Assembly: GCA_963850995.1 (NCBI GenBank)
Contig: CAWKNQ010000004.1
Location: 124,001 to 188,000, forward strand
Direction of reading: 5' to 3'
Length of the DNA stretch: 64,000 nt
Source: Gaiellasilicea sp963850995
Lineage (GTDB): Bacteria > Actinomycetota > Thermoleophilia > Gaiellales > Gaiellaceae
Shown: in pieces, positions 1-8,368 of the stretch
Numbering within the stretch: the first letter of the stretch is position 1
How the letters are laid out: every line of letters starts with the position of its first letter
Made by a program: the position numbers and the translations under genes
The notes under the pieces: model-generated
The model's input: only the letters and a program-made list of their open reading frames with translations
Databases searched by the model: none
Told to the model about the DNA's origin: nothing

Positions 1-376
1 CCAGGAACGCGAGCCCGAGGATGCCGTAGACGATCGAGGGCACTGCGGCGAGGTTCTGGATGTTGATCTCGAGCAGGCGGTTGTACCACTTCGTCCTGTC
101 CGCGTACTCCTCGAGATAGACGGCGGTGCCGACGCCGATCGGTACGACGAAGAGGAGCAGGAGCACCCCGATGTAAAGCGTCGCCAGGATGGCGGGCCGC
201 GCGCCGGCCTGCTCCGGGTCGGAGGACGGCGGGTTTGTCAGCAGAGTCATGTCGAGGTAGGGCAGACCGTCGCGGAAGACGGCCACCAGCAGCACGCCCA
301 GCATCAGATAGCCGGCGAAGAGCGAGAGGAGCAGCAGCGCCTTGAAGACAGATCCCTTGAGCACGCGGCTGCTCAT
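1..376 (-). CDS. pstA: Phosphate ABC transporter permease PstA (partial)
   Basis: This is the N-terminal part (about 125 codons) of the second permease subunit of the high-affinity phosphate importer PstSCAB; the gene runs off the left edge. It starts MSSRVLKGSVFK, followed by a hydrophobic segment, an extracytoplasmic stretch with DGLPYLDMTLLTNPPS, and the start of the permease core (GVGTAVYLEEYA, then NIQNLAAVPSIVYGILGLAF), which matches PstA. Its ATG overlaps the pstC stop codon (ATGA), so translation is probably coupled. pstB would be expected beyond the window edge. Confidence 0.88.
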   Translation of the reverse strand, partial: MSSRVLKGSVFKALLLLSLFAGYLMLGVLLVAVFRDGLPYLDMTLLTNPPSSDPEQAGARPAILATLYIGVLLLLFVVPIGVGTAVYLEEYADRTKWYNRLLEINIQNLAAVPSIVYGILGLAFL

Positions 377-1371
377 CACTCATAGACCTCCCGGTACTTG
401 CGGACGAGCCGGATTGCGACCACGTTCATGACGAGCGTGAGCACGAAGAGCGTTGCGCCGACGGCGAAGATCGTCTTGTACTCGAGCGATCCGGTCGGGA
501 CGTCACCGGCGCCAGTGGCGGCGATGAACGCCGTCATCGCCTCGGCTGCCTCGCGCGGGTCGAACGTGAGCCTCGCCTGCTGGCCCATCGCGACGAGCAC
601 GATCATCGTCTCGCCGACGGCGCGCGAGATCGCGAGCACAAACGACGCGATGATTCCCGAGACGGCCGCGGGCACGACGATCCGCGTCGCCACCTGCACC
701 TTCGTCGAGCCGAGCGCGTAGGCGCCGTCGCGCAGATCATTCGGTACAGAGCCCATTGCGTCGTCGGAGAGCGAAGCGACGGTCGGCATCAGCATCACGC
801 CCATGACGAGGCCGGCCGAGAGCGTGTTGAAGATGTCGACCTGGATCCCGATGTCGCGGAGCAGCGGCGTCATGAACGTCAGGGCGAAGTAGCCGAAAAC
901 GATCGTGGGAATGCCGGCGAGCACCTCGAGCGCGGGTTTGAGGATGCCGCGCGCCCGAGGCGTGGCGTACTCGCTCAGGTAGATCGCGGCACCCAGTCCG
1001 AGCGGCATCGCGACCAGGCTCGCGATCGCGGTGACGAGCAGCGTGCCGGCAACCAGCGGCAAACCCCGAAGTGCGCCGGCTCGAACAGCGGCGCCCACTC
1101 AGTCCCCGTGAAGAAGTCGACGAGCGAGACCTCCTGGAAGAACTCGAACGCGGGCACGAACAGCGCCACGACAATCCCGACCGTCGTCGCGACGGAGATG
1201 AGCGCGCAGACGCCGAGGACGCCCTTGACGACGTCCTCGCCGTACCGTCTGCGCGGGCCGGAGCGAAGGGGCGAGTTGGCGGCTGCGGAGCCGAACGGCT
1301 CCCGCCGCGGCCGCGGCCGAGGGTGCTCGCTGTGTCTGGAGCGTCATCGCGAGTGCGGCAATGCCGATCAA
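376..1371 (-). CDS. pstC: Phosphate ABC transporter permease PstC (frameshifted)
   Basis: First permease subunit of PstSCAB. The coding signal is split over three frames. An N-terminal piece starts at TTG 1371 (overlapping the pstS stop as TTGA) or ATG 1347. A middle piece reads RRRYGEDVVKGVLG, then FFTGTEWAPLFEPAHFGV. A long C-terminal piece covers the permease core (GAAIYLSEYA, then LEVLAGIPTIVFGYFALTF). The second break lies at about 1062-1068 in a run of three A and four C (plus strand), where one base restores the reading; the first lies between about 1260 and 1345. Together they give about 330 aa, normal for PstC. An intact gene with sequencing or assembly indels is more likely than a dead one, because it sits inside a complete pst operon. 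Confidence 0.85.
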
Positions 1372-2357
1372 CCATCTACGCCCAGCGCCGCTTCCAGGTC
1401 GCTCTTCGCCTTGGTCAGCTGCTCGTCGGTGAGCGGGACGAACTGCGATGCCTCGGCGATCTCAGTCGAGTTGTCCAGCAGGTAGGTGACGAAGGACTCG
1501 ACCTCGGGTCGCCCGAGGGCTTCCTTCTTCGCGTAGATGAAGAGCGGGCGCGAGAGTGGCGTGTACGTACCGTCCTGCGCCGTCTCCACGCTCGGCGCGA
1601 CGCAGCCGTCGCCGCTGTCGATCTCGACCGCCTTCAGCGTGTCCTGGTTCTCCTCGAAGTAGGAGAAGCCGAAGTAGCCGAGGCCGCCCTTCTCACCCGA
1701 GACGCCGGTGACGATCGTGTTGTCGTCCTCGCTCGCCGAGTAGTCGGAGCGGCTCGCGCCCTCTTCGCCGTTGATCGCATCGGTGAAGTAGTCGAAGGTG
1801 CCCGAGTCGGTGCCCGGCCCGAAGAGCGAGAGCTCCTCGTCCGGGAAGGACGGGTCGACGTCCTTCCAGCTCGACACGTTCGAGTCCGGGCCCCAGATCG
1901 TCGCGAGCTGCTCGGTGGTGAGGCAGGTGACCCAGTCGTTGTCCGTGTTCACGACCACCGTGAGCGCGTCGTTTGCGACCTGGAACTCGACCGGCTCGAT
2001 GCCGGCCGTCTCGCAGATCGCCGCCTCCTCCTCGTCGATCTCGCGCGAGGCGTTGGAGAGATCGGTCTCGCCGCGGCAGAAGCGCTCGAAGCCGCCACCC
2101 GTGCCGGAGACGCCGACCGTGACCTGGACATCCGGGTTCTCCTGCTGGAACCTCTCTGCCGCCGCAGTCGCGAGTGGCCCCACGGTGCTGGAGCCGTCGG
2201 CCTGGATGCGACCCGACAGGTCGCTGCCGCCCGAGGACTCGGTCGCCGTCTCGCCGCCGGCCTCGTCGTCGCCGCGGTCGCCGCCGCAGGCAGCCAGCAG
2301 GGCAATCAGGGCCACGAGCACCGCAATGCTCATGCTGGTTTTTCTCATCGATGTCAT
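1368..2357 (-). CDS. pstS: Phosphate-binding lipoprotein PstS
   Basis: Periplasmic-side, lipid-anchored phosphate receptor that feeds PstCA. It is 329 aa with a lipoprotein signal: short basic start, hydrophobic core, lipobox LLAAC at about residues 20-24, then an acidic Ser/Gly-rich linker. The mature part has the family motifs GRIQADGSSTVGPLA, GTGGGFERFCRGETDLSNAS and GPGTDSGTFDYFTDAI, which supply the phosphate-binding loops. It is first in the pstS-pstC-pstA order. A three-unit PHO-box-like element lies 41-73 bp upstream of the start, so PhoB control under phosphate limitation is expected. Confidence 0.95.
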   Translation of the reverse strand: MTSMRKTSMSIAVLVALIALLAACGGDRGDDEAGGETATESSGGSDLSGRIQADGSSTVGPLATAAAERFQQENPDVQVTVGVSGTGGGFERFCRGETDLSNASREIDEEEAAICETAGIEPVEFQVANDALTVVVNTDNDWVTCLTTEQLATIWGPDSNVSSWKDVDPSFPDEELSLFGPGTDSGTFDYFTDAINGEEGASRSDYSASEDDNTIVTGVSGEKGGLGYFGFSYFEENQDTLKAVEIDSGDGCVAPSVETAQDGTYTPLSRPLFIYAKKEALGRPEVESFVTYLLDNSTEIAEASQFVPLTDEQLTKAKSDLEAALGVDG

Positions 2358-2397
2358 GGCGCGAGTCTTCCAACCGGCCGACCCGGTCGGGGATGCC

Positions 2398-2430
2398 GGA
2401 TGGTGAAGATCTCGTGAAAGGCTGGTGAAC
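2398..2430 (-). promoter_or_regulatory. PHO-box-like triple 11-bp repeat upstream of pstS
   Basis: Read on the minus strand, three tandem 11-nt units follow one another without gaps: GTTCACCAGCC, TTTCACGAGAT, CTTCACCATCC. They share the TTCAC core and the exact 11-nt spacing of actinobacterial PhoP/PhoB direct-repeat units. The element lies between the phoR stop and the pstS start, oriented toward pstS. Confidence 0.7.
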
Positions 2431-2433
2431 GGG

Positions 2434-3366
2434 CTAAGTCCGAATGGGGAACGAACAACGGATCTCGAGCCCGCGTCCCCGGCCGCCCTGCGCCTCGACC
2501 GTCCCGCCGGCCGAGACGACGACGTGCTTCACGATCGCGAGCCCGAGGCCCGTGCCACGCGAGGCGCGCGAGCGGTCGGTGCGGTAGAAGCGCTCGAAGA
2601 TCCGCGGTAGCTCGGCCTGGTCGACCCCGACCCCGTCGTCGACGACGCGTAGGACGACCTCGCCGTCCTCCCTGTCGGACGGACAGGATCGCGCTCGCCC
2701 CCGGTCCGGCGTAGCGGATCGCGTTCTCGGCGAGGTTGCGTACGACGACCCGCATCATCCGCGGCCGAACCTCGGCGCTCGCCGCCGGGTCACCCTCGAC
2801 GTGCAGCGCGACGCCGGCACGCGCGGCCTGCTCCTCGAGCTCCGCGGCGACCTGGCGCAGCACCGGCAGCACGGGCTCTGCCCCGAGCGAGACGACGCGC
2901 GTGCCTGACTCGAGCTCGGCCAGGAAGAGCACCTCGTCGATCAGCTCGCGTGATCTGGTCGATCTCGCCGCCGCGCCTGCTCGACGAGCGCGTCCACGTT
3001 CTCGCCGGGGAGGCTCGCCAGCTCGAGCAGCGAGAGCAGCCGCGCGAGCGGCGTCCGCAGCTCGTGCGAGACCGCCGCGGTGAACCCGGACCGAAGCTCT
3101 TCGTACGCGGCGAGGTCGCCCGCCTCGGAGAGGTAGACGAGCCGCTCGTCCGCTGCCGTTGACGGTGTACGGCACGACGAGCGCATGCTCGCCCTGCAAG
3201 AGCTCGGAGCTCGAGCTCGTCGCCTTCCCGGACGCCGAGCGTCTGGCGGGCGCGCTTGCTCGCCGCGACCACGCCGGCCTTCCTCGTCGAGCACGACCAC
3301 CGCCTCGCGGCTCTCCTCGAGGAGCACTTGACCCCGGACCGCGTCCGGATGCACCGGGTTCACCAC
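2434..3366 (-). CDS. phoR: Phosphate-sensing histidine kinase PhoR-like (multiple frameshifts)
   Basis: Sensor kinase of the Pho system, about 310 aa when the frames are joined. The pieces read in order: a PAS-like start (LLEESREAVVVLDEEGR, then AASKRARQTLGVREGDELEL), the phosphoacceptor helix FTAAVSHELRTPLARLL, the N box VVRNLAENAIRYAGPG, and an ATPase G-box region (VVDDGVGV, then FERFYRTDRSRASRGTGLGL) ending at a TAG at 2434-2436. At least five frame changes are needed (near 3280, 3200, 3150, 2955 and 2675), more than for most genes here. Start GTG 3366. It is divergent from phoB rather than in one operon. Either a locally poor consensus sequence or real decay is possible; adjacency to intact phoB and pstS favours the first. 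Confidence 0.75.
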
Positions 3367-3390
3367 TCCGTTACCACTCCTTCACCCCGC
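3358..3390. promoter_or_regulatory. PHO-box-like triple 11-bp repeat between phoR and phoB
   Basis: Three adjacent 11-nt units are visible on the plus strand: GTTCACCACTC, CGTTACCACTC, CTTCACCCCGC. The spacing and the TTCACC/TTACC cores match the actinobacterial PHO-box pattern. The element lies in the short divergent region between phoR and phoB and overlaps the GTG chosen for phoR, suggesting autoregulation of the two-component genes. Confidence 0.7.
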
Positions 3391-3409
3391 GAGAGCACGT
3401 TCGACTTGC

Positions 3410-4117
3410 ATGATGCCCGGGATGGCGAAGGTTCTGATCATCGAGGACGACGACGTCATCGCCCAGGGAATGGCCCGCCACCTGACCGCGGCGGGGTTCG
3501 ACGCGATCGGTGTCGCGAACGGCGAGACCGGGCTGGCGCGGCTGCGCTACGAGCGGCCGGACGTGTGCGTGCTCGACCTGATGCTGCCGGGGATCGACGG
3601 CTGGCGGGTGATCGAGCAGGCGCGGGGCGAGGGGATCGGAACACCGATCGTGGTCGTCAGCGCGCGCGGCACCGAGCACGACCGGATCAACGCGCTCGAG
3701 CTGGGCGCCGACGACTATCTCGTCAAGCCCTTCTCGATGAAGGAGCTCGCCGCGCGCGTCGCCGCGGCGGCCCGGCGCGGCACGCGCGCGCAGGAACCGC
3801 GGCGCGGCGAGGAGATCGACGTCGAGGAGCTCCGGCTCGACCCGCGCAACGTCCAGGCCTACGTCGACGGCGCGAGCGCCGAGCTGACGCCGACCGAGTT
3901 CCGCCTCATCTACGCGCTCGCGCTCGAGCGCGGCCGCGTGCTCACCCGCGACGAGCTGCTGCAGCGGGTCTGGGGTCGACGCGCCTCGCACCGCGACCGC
4001 ACAGTCGACGTCTTCGTGCGCAAGCTGCGCGAGAAGATCGACGCCCGCTCCTCGCGGAACACCTTCATCCAGACGCGCTACGGCGTCGGCTACAAGCTCG
4101 ACCCCGCCCCGAAGTAA
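3410..4117 (+). CDS. phoB: OmpR-family response regulator PhoB
   Basis: DNA-binding response regulator of the Pho regulon, 235 aa. The receiver domain (about residues 5-120) has the acidic pair IIEDDD, phosphoacceptor Asp in VCVLDLMLPG, the switch Ser in VVVSARG and Lys in YLVKPFSM. The C-terminal winged helix shows ELTPTEFRLIYALA, RVLTRDELLQRVWG and RTVDVFVRKLREKI. ATG 3422 (MAKVLIIEDD) is an alternative start; neither start has a clear Shine-Dalgarno. Assignment as PhoB rests on the divergent PhoR-like kinase, the PHO-box-like repeats and the neighbouring pst and phoX genes. Confidence 0.88.
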   Translation: MMPGMAKVLIIEDDDVIAQGMARHLTAAGFDAIGVANGETGLARLRYERPDVCVLDLMLPGIDGWRVIEQARGEGIGTPIVVVSARGTEHDRINALELGADDYLVKPFSMKELAARVAAAARRGTRAQEPRRGEEIDVEELRLDPRNVQAYVDGASAELTPTEFRLIYALALERGRVLTRDELLQRVWGRRASHRDRTVDVFVRKLREKIDARSSRNTFIQTRYGVGYKLDPAPK

Positions 4118-4149
4118 CCCTCTCGTCCACCGTCCGCTCGGGCCATGGC

Positions 4150-4338
4150 GGGGCCAGGACCCGTCGTGTCCGCGTCGGCCACGTCCGGGGTCTGACCCTG
4201 GACCGGTCCGGAGGAGACATCCCACGGGCCGCGCGACGCTGTCCCGCAACAGCGGACGCCCATTCGGGACGTGGCTGGGGTCAGACCCCGGCCAGGTCCC
4301 TAAGCGGACATGACGGGGCCAGGACCCGTCGTGTCCGC
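4150..4338. repeat. Intergenic repeat with GGGGTCAGACCCC palindromes
   Basis: The 230-bp gap between phoB and the PASTA gene holds a 24-bp direct repeat (GGGGCCAGGACCCGTCGTGT followed by CCGC) at 4150-4173 and 4315-4338. Between the copies are a palindrome GGGGTCAGACCCC (4277-4289) and a near copy GGGGTCTGACCC (4187-4198). This resembles a small REP-like or miniature element. No ORF is supported inside it. Confidence 0.6.
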
Positions 4339-4347
4339 TGCGGCCGG

Positions 4348-5309
4348 TCAGTCGCCGACGTAGAGGAGCACGAGCGAGCCGCCGGGGATGCTCGCACCGG
4401 CGGACGGGGACTGCGAGACGACCGTGCCTTCGTCGCCCTCGTCGACCTCGAGCGCGAGCACCTCGAAGCCGGCCTGGTCGAGCCGCTCGCGGGCATCGTT
4501 CCGCTCCTGCCCGACGACGTCGGGAACGCTCGCGTCCGCGGGCGGTTCGGGGCCGACGGAGGCGTTCAGCTGCACCGTGTCACCTTCCGGAGCTCCGTCC
4601 CCGCGGGCCGAGCCTGCGCGACCACCCGTCCGCGCGGCTCGCTCGAGGGCACGTAGACCACGCCGACCCGGAGGCCTTCGTCGCCGAACTCGCGCGCCGC
4701 GTCCGCGAGATCCTCGCCGACGACGTCCGGAACCGTCGCGGGCTCCGGTTCGTCGGGAGCCGTCGTCGTCGCCTCGGTTGTCGTCGCCTCGGTCGTGGCA
4801 GCTTCCGTCGTCGCTGCCTCGGTCGTCGCAGGAGTCGTCGCCTGGCTGGGCTGCGAGACGTTGATGCGAACGGTCGAGCCCTCCTCGAGCTCGCTGCCCG
4901 CCGCCGGATCCTGCGCGACGACCTCGCCCGCGGGAGCGTCCGCCGCCACCGGCACCGCGACCACGTTCGCCTCGAAGCCGGCTTCACGCAGCGTCGCAGT
5001 CGCCTCCGAGGAGGTCGTGCCGACGACGTCCGGCACTCGAGCCGTGCGGGCGACCGTCGCGGTGGTCTCGGCAGCGTCGTCCTCGTCCTCTTGCGTGAAG
5101 TACCAGAGCGCGCCCAGGCCGCCGAGCACGAGCACGAGGAGCGCGAGCAGCCAGGGCCAGATCGTCGGAGGACGGCGGCCCGGCACCTCCTCCTCCACCA
5201 CCGCCTCCTCCACCGTCTGCTCGGCGAAGACCTCGTCCTCGGGGCCCCATTCGTCGCGGATGACGGTCTCGTCGTCCGGGCCTGGAGGCGGATTCGGGGG
5301 CTCGACCAC
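4348..5309 (-). CDS. Single-pass membrane protein with three PASTA domains (frameshifted)
   Basis: The protein has an acidic, proline-rich cytoplasmic start, one membrane segment (about residues 50-70, WPWLLALLVLVLGGLGALWY), then PASTA repeats beginning RVPDVVGTTSSEATATLREA, ATVPDVVGEDLADAAREFGD and SVPDVVGQERNDARERLDQA. A Thr/Ala-rich linker of TTEA repeats joins the first two. A one-base loss near 4587 moves the third repeat to another frame; joined, the protein is about 320 aa. PASTA domains bind muropeptides in PknB-type kinases, but there is no kinase domain here. Cell-envelope sensing or binding is plausible; the exact role is unknown. It is unlinked in function to the Pho genes beside it as far as can be seen. 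Confidence 0.8.
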
Positions 5310-5358
5310 GGACGTGCAACGTACCGCGCCTGGAATCCGGTGCGCATAGAGTCGCGGG

Positions 5359-6234
5359 GTGGAGGCCTACCGCACGCCGGACGAGCAGTTCGAGGGCCTT
5401 CCCGGCTTCGACTTCGCACCTCACTACGTCGAGCAGGAAGGCCTCCGTCTGCACTACCTGGACGAGGGCTCGGGCCCGCCGGTGCTCCTGCTCCACGGCG
5501 AGCCGACCTGGTCCTATCTCTACCGCAGGATCATCCCGGAGCTGACGCCGACAGCTCGCGCGATCGCCCCCGACTACTTCGGCTTCGGCCGTTCCGACAA
5601 GCCGCTCCGGCTCGAGGACTACACCTACGACTTCCACTCCAGGTCGATCGCGAGACTGGCCGAGGAGCTCGACCTGCGCGACGCCACCGTGGTCGTCCAG
5701 GACTGGGGCGGCCCGATCGGGCTCCGCCTGGCGGTCGAGCAGCCCGACCGGATCGCGCGACTCGTGATCATGAACACCGGGATCGGCGGGGGCCGGCCAC
5801 CGTCGGAGGAGTGGCTGCGCTTCCGCGACTGGGTGCGACGGCTCGGCACGGAGATGATCCCCGGCCGGCTCGTCCGCATCTCGGCGGTGCAGCCCATGGC
5901 CGACGAGGTCGAGGAGGCCTACAGCGCGCCCTGGCCCGTCCCGGAGTCCAAGGCAGGCGTGCTCGCCTTCCCCGAGCTCGTCCCGATCTCGCCCGACCAT
6001 CCGGACACTCCTGCTCACCTCGCCGTGCGGGAGCAGCTCGGGCGCTGGGAGAAGCCGACGCTCGTCCTCTTCTCCGACTCCGACCCGATCTTTTCGCCGC
6101 GCGCCGCCGAGCGGATCGCCGCACACATCCCGGGCGCGCTCGAGCCCGAGATCGTGGCGGGAGCCGGCCACTTCCTCCAGGAGGACAAGGGCGAGGAGAT
6201 CGGCCGGCGGATCGCCGCCTTCGTCGGCTCCTAG
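5359..6234 (+). CDS. Haloalkane dehalogenase-like alpha/beta hydrolase
   Basis: Soluble alpha/beta hydrolase of 291 aa, GTG start. The oxyanion-hole motif HGEPTWSYLYR and the nucleophile elbow VVVQDWGGPIGLRL, with Asp in place of Ser, are those of haloalkane dehalogenases, which hydrolyse C-halogen bonds to alcohols. The C-terminal His is in GAGHFLQEDKGEEI, and DSDPIF supplies the acid region. It is convergent with phoX and their stop codons share the CTAG at 6231-6234. The real substrate cannot be told from sequence; some members act on other substrates. Confidence 0.85.
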   Translation: MEAYRTPDEQFEGLPGFDFAPHYVEQEGLRLHYLDEGSGPPVLLLHGEPTWSYLYRRIIPELTPTARAIAPDYFGFGRSDKPLRLEDYTYDFHSRSIARLAEELDLRDATVVVQDWGGPIGLRLAVEQPDRIARLVIMNTGIGGGRPPSEEWLRFRDWVRRLGTEMIPGRLVRISAVQPMADEVEEAYSAPWPVPESKAGVLAFPELVPISPDHPDTPAHLAVREQLGRWEKPTLVLFSDSDPIFSPRAAERIAAHIPGALEPEIVAGAGHFLQEDKGEEIGRRIAAFVGS

Positions 6235-7724
6235 AGCAACGGTACGCCGAGCCGGTCGTAGGCCGCCGCCTCGAGGCGGGTGAGATTGTGCCGCTCCGCG
6301 GCCTCGGCCAGCGCGCCCGAGACCCTCGGCGAGTACTGCGTCTTCGGAGCAGCGTGGGCCATCAGGCGCTGCCGCGCGCGGTTGTGGCGTGCGAACGGCC
6401 CCCAGATCGCGAACGTCGTCCCCGGGTCCTGCACGTTGACGAAGAACGTGTTTCCGTCGGGCGCGAAGGTCGGGCCTGCGAACTCGTTCATCTCAGGATG
6501 AGCGTTCCGCGCGAAGACGTACGTCCCGCCCTCCGGCGAGATGCCGACGATCCGGTTTTCGCCGCCACCGTCCTCCGCGAGCCAGACGTCGCCCCACGGC
6601 GTGACGATCAGGTTGTCGGGCAAGTCGAGCTCGTTCTCGCTCGTCGACTCGAACACGAGCTCGAGCGTGTCCGCACCCTGGACGTTCTCCGGTCCCGGGA
6701 TGAGCCGGTAGATCTGCCCCCGTCGCGCCTCTCCGCCCTGTGTGTCGTCGAACCAGAAGGCGCCCTCGGTGAAGTTCGACCCCTCGAGCCGCGTGAAGCG
6801 GACCGCGCCCCCCGCGAGCGCGTCGTCGTGGGCCTTGGCCGGATCGACCGTGATCCAGCGAACGACGAACGTCTGGCCCGGGTTGTAGAGGTCGGCGTTC
6901 CGTGACGCGTTGTCGATCGCGAGCGCCTGCAGCGTGCCGCCCTGGAGCAGCGACCCGGGCCGTTGGCTGCGGTCGTTCGGGAGGTAGCGGAAGAGGAAGC
7001 TGGAGCGGAAGGCCGGGTTGGTGTCGACCTCGGTGTTCGGGTCGGCCGGGATGCTGCCGCGGAAGTCGTCCTCGGTCAGGTAGACGATCCCCGTGCGTGG
7101 GTCGACGTCGATCGACTCGTGCGAGAAGAAGCCCATCGCGGTGATCGGCGTCCGGGAGAGGTTGTTCTCCGGATCGTCCGGCATCACCTCGAAGCAGTAG
7201 CCGTGGCCCTCGTTGCGAGTCTCCTCGCAGGTGATCCACGTTCCCCACGGCGTCCCGCCGCCGGCGCAGTTGGTCTGCGTTCCGGCGTTGGTCACGTAGG
7301 CGTCGATCTCCTTCCGGTTCGGACCGACGACGACCGCGGTCGTGCCGCCGGGCCCCCCGCCGCCGGCAATGTACGGATTCACGCCGACGACGGGCGGCCC
7401 CGCGCTCCCGGCCTGCTCGTGGTTGCGCACGAGCACCGTCGTGTTTCCCGGCCCGGCGAACGCGGACATGCCGTCGTGCGACCCGGGGACCGGGATACCG
7501 CTGACGGACTTGTTCCTCATGGTCGGCGAGCCCTCGGTCGAGAGCACCCTGTACTGGAAGCCTTGTGGCAGGTCGAGCAGACCGCCAGGATCGGCTACGA
7601 GGTCGCCGAACGGCCCGTCTTGCGGGCCCGCGAACGCCCGTGTCTGGCCGAGGAACGCGACCGACAGGGCAGCGCTTCCCGACAGGCCGAGGAACTTGCG
7701 CCGGCTCAGTGCGGCTGACTTCAC
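6231..7724 (-). CDS. phoX: PhoX-family alkaline phosphatase (DUF839), Tat-exported
   Basis: Secreted calcium/iron-dependent phosphomonoesterase family, 497 aa. The N-terminus has a twin-arginine signal (SRRKFLGLSGSAALSVAF) ending near AFAGPQ. The body carries PhoX/DUF839 features: LVRNHEQAG, GTWITCEETRNEGHGYCFEV, GFFSHESIDVDPRTGIVYLT, and WLAEDGGGENRIVG. It would release phosphate from organic esters outside the membrane, fitting the pst and phoBR genes nearby. A weaker PHO-box-like element lies about 60-95 bp upstream. Confidence 0.9.
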   Translation of the reverse strand: MKSAALSRRKFLGLSGSAALSVAFLGQTRAFAGPQDGPFGDLVADPGGLLDLPQGFQYRVLSTEGSPTMRNKSVSGIPVPGSHDGMSAFAGPGNTTVLVRNHEQAGSAGPPVVGVNPYIAGGGGPGGTTAVVVGPNRKEIDAYVTNAGTQTNCAGGGTPWGTWITCEETRNEGHGYCFEVMPDDPENNLSRTPITAMGFFSHESIDVDPRTGIVYLTEDDFRGSIPADPNTEVDTNPAFRSSFLFRYLPNDRSQRPGSLLQGGTLQALAIDNASRNADLYNPGQTFVVRWITVDPAKAHDDALAGGAVRFTRLEGSNFTEGAFWFDDTQGGEARRGQIYRLIPGPENVQGADTLELVFESTSENELDLPDNLIVTPWGDVWLAEDGGGENRIVGISPEGGTYVFARNAHPEMNEFAGPTFAPDGNTFFVNVQDPGTTFAIWGPFARHNRARQRLMAHAAPKTQYSPRVSGALAEAAERHNLTRLEAAAYDRLGVPLL

Positions 7725-7786
7725 AGTATCCCCCCTCTTCGCTGACGGTCCGAGCCTTGCAACTGCAAGGGGCCGCGTGGGAGGCG

Positions 7787-7819
7787 GTCTGGTTACGGGT
7801 GGTTTTCGGACCGGTGAAC
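7787..7819 (-). promoter_or_regulatory. Degenerate PHO-box-like repeat upstream of phoX
   Basis: On the minus strand three 11-nt units read GTTCACCGGTC, CGAAAACCACC, CGTAACCAGAC. The outer two fit the (G/C)TTCACC or GTAACC core, the middle one is poor. It is correctly oriented toward phoX; confidence is lower than for the other two elements. Confidence 0.45.
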
Positions 7820-7925
7820 GGCGCAGGGACTTCCCGGTCTTTGCGGGCGGGTCTTCGACGACCTCCTAGTAGAGAGCACTCCCTCATCCGAGGGATGTGT
7901 GAATGGTGACCGTCCGGTAAACTCG

Positions 7926-7952
7926 TAACCAGGCTAATGGTTAATCAGGTTA
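7926..7952. promoter_or_regulatory. Imperfect palindrome overlapping the marR start
   Basis: TAACCAGGCTAAT and GTTAATCAGGTTA form an inverted repeat with 9 of 13 matching positions around a central G; the marR ATG lies within it. Such a site is typical for MarR autorepression. No Shine-Dalgarno precedes the ATG, so a leaderless transcript starting inside the operator is likely. Confidence 0.5.
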
Positions 7953-8368
7953 TCTCCGATCCGGTCACCGTCGCGAACGAGCTGCGACCGGTGCTGCTGC
8001 GCCTCGCCCGCGAGCTGCGCAGGGAGACGGAGCAGCTCGGGATCACGAGCAGGCAGGGCACGCTCCTCTGGTTGATCCGCCTCAATCCCGGGTTGAGCCT
8101 GCGCGAGCTCGCGGCCGAGGAGCGGATCTCGGCTCCCGCCCTCTCCGGCCACGTCGACCGGCTCGAGAAGGCCGGCCTGATCGCGCGCGTGCGCGACGAG
8201 GAGGACCGCCGCCGCGTCGGCCTCACGCTGACCGAGGAGGGCGAGCGTCTGCTCCGTCGCCTCCGCGCCCGCCGGACGACGTGGCTCGCGGAGCGGTTGC
8301 GCGGGCTCGACGCCGACGACGTCGCCGCGATCGAGGCGGCAATCGAGCCGCTGGCAAGGCTCCTGTGA
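7937..8368 (+). CDS. MarR-family transcriptional regulator
   Basis: A 143-aa winged-helix dimer protein. The recognition region reads LSLRELAAEERISAPALSGH followed by VDRLEKAGLIAR, and the wing is RDEEDRRRVGLTLTEEGERL, all standard MarR features. Helical N- and C-terminal parts would form the dimer interface. Its stop overlaps the GTG of the MFS exporter, so the regulator probably controls the transporter and itself through the palindrome at 7926-7952. Ligand unknown. Confidence 0.88.
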   Translation: MVNQVISDPVTVANELRPVLLRLARELRRETEQLGITSRQGTLLWLIRLNPGLSLRELAAEERISAPALSGHVDRLEKAGLIARVRDEEDRRRVGLTLTEEGERLLRRLRARRTTWLAERLRGLDADDVAAIEAAIEPLARLL

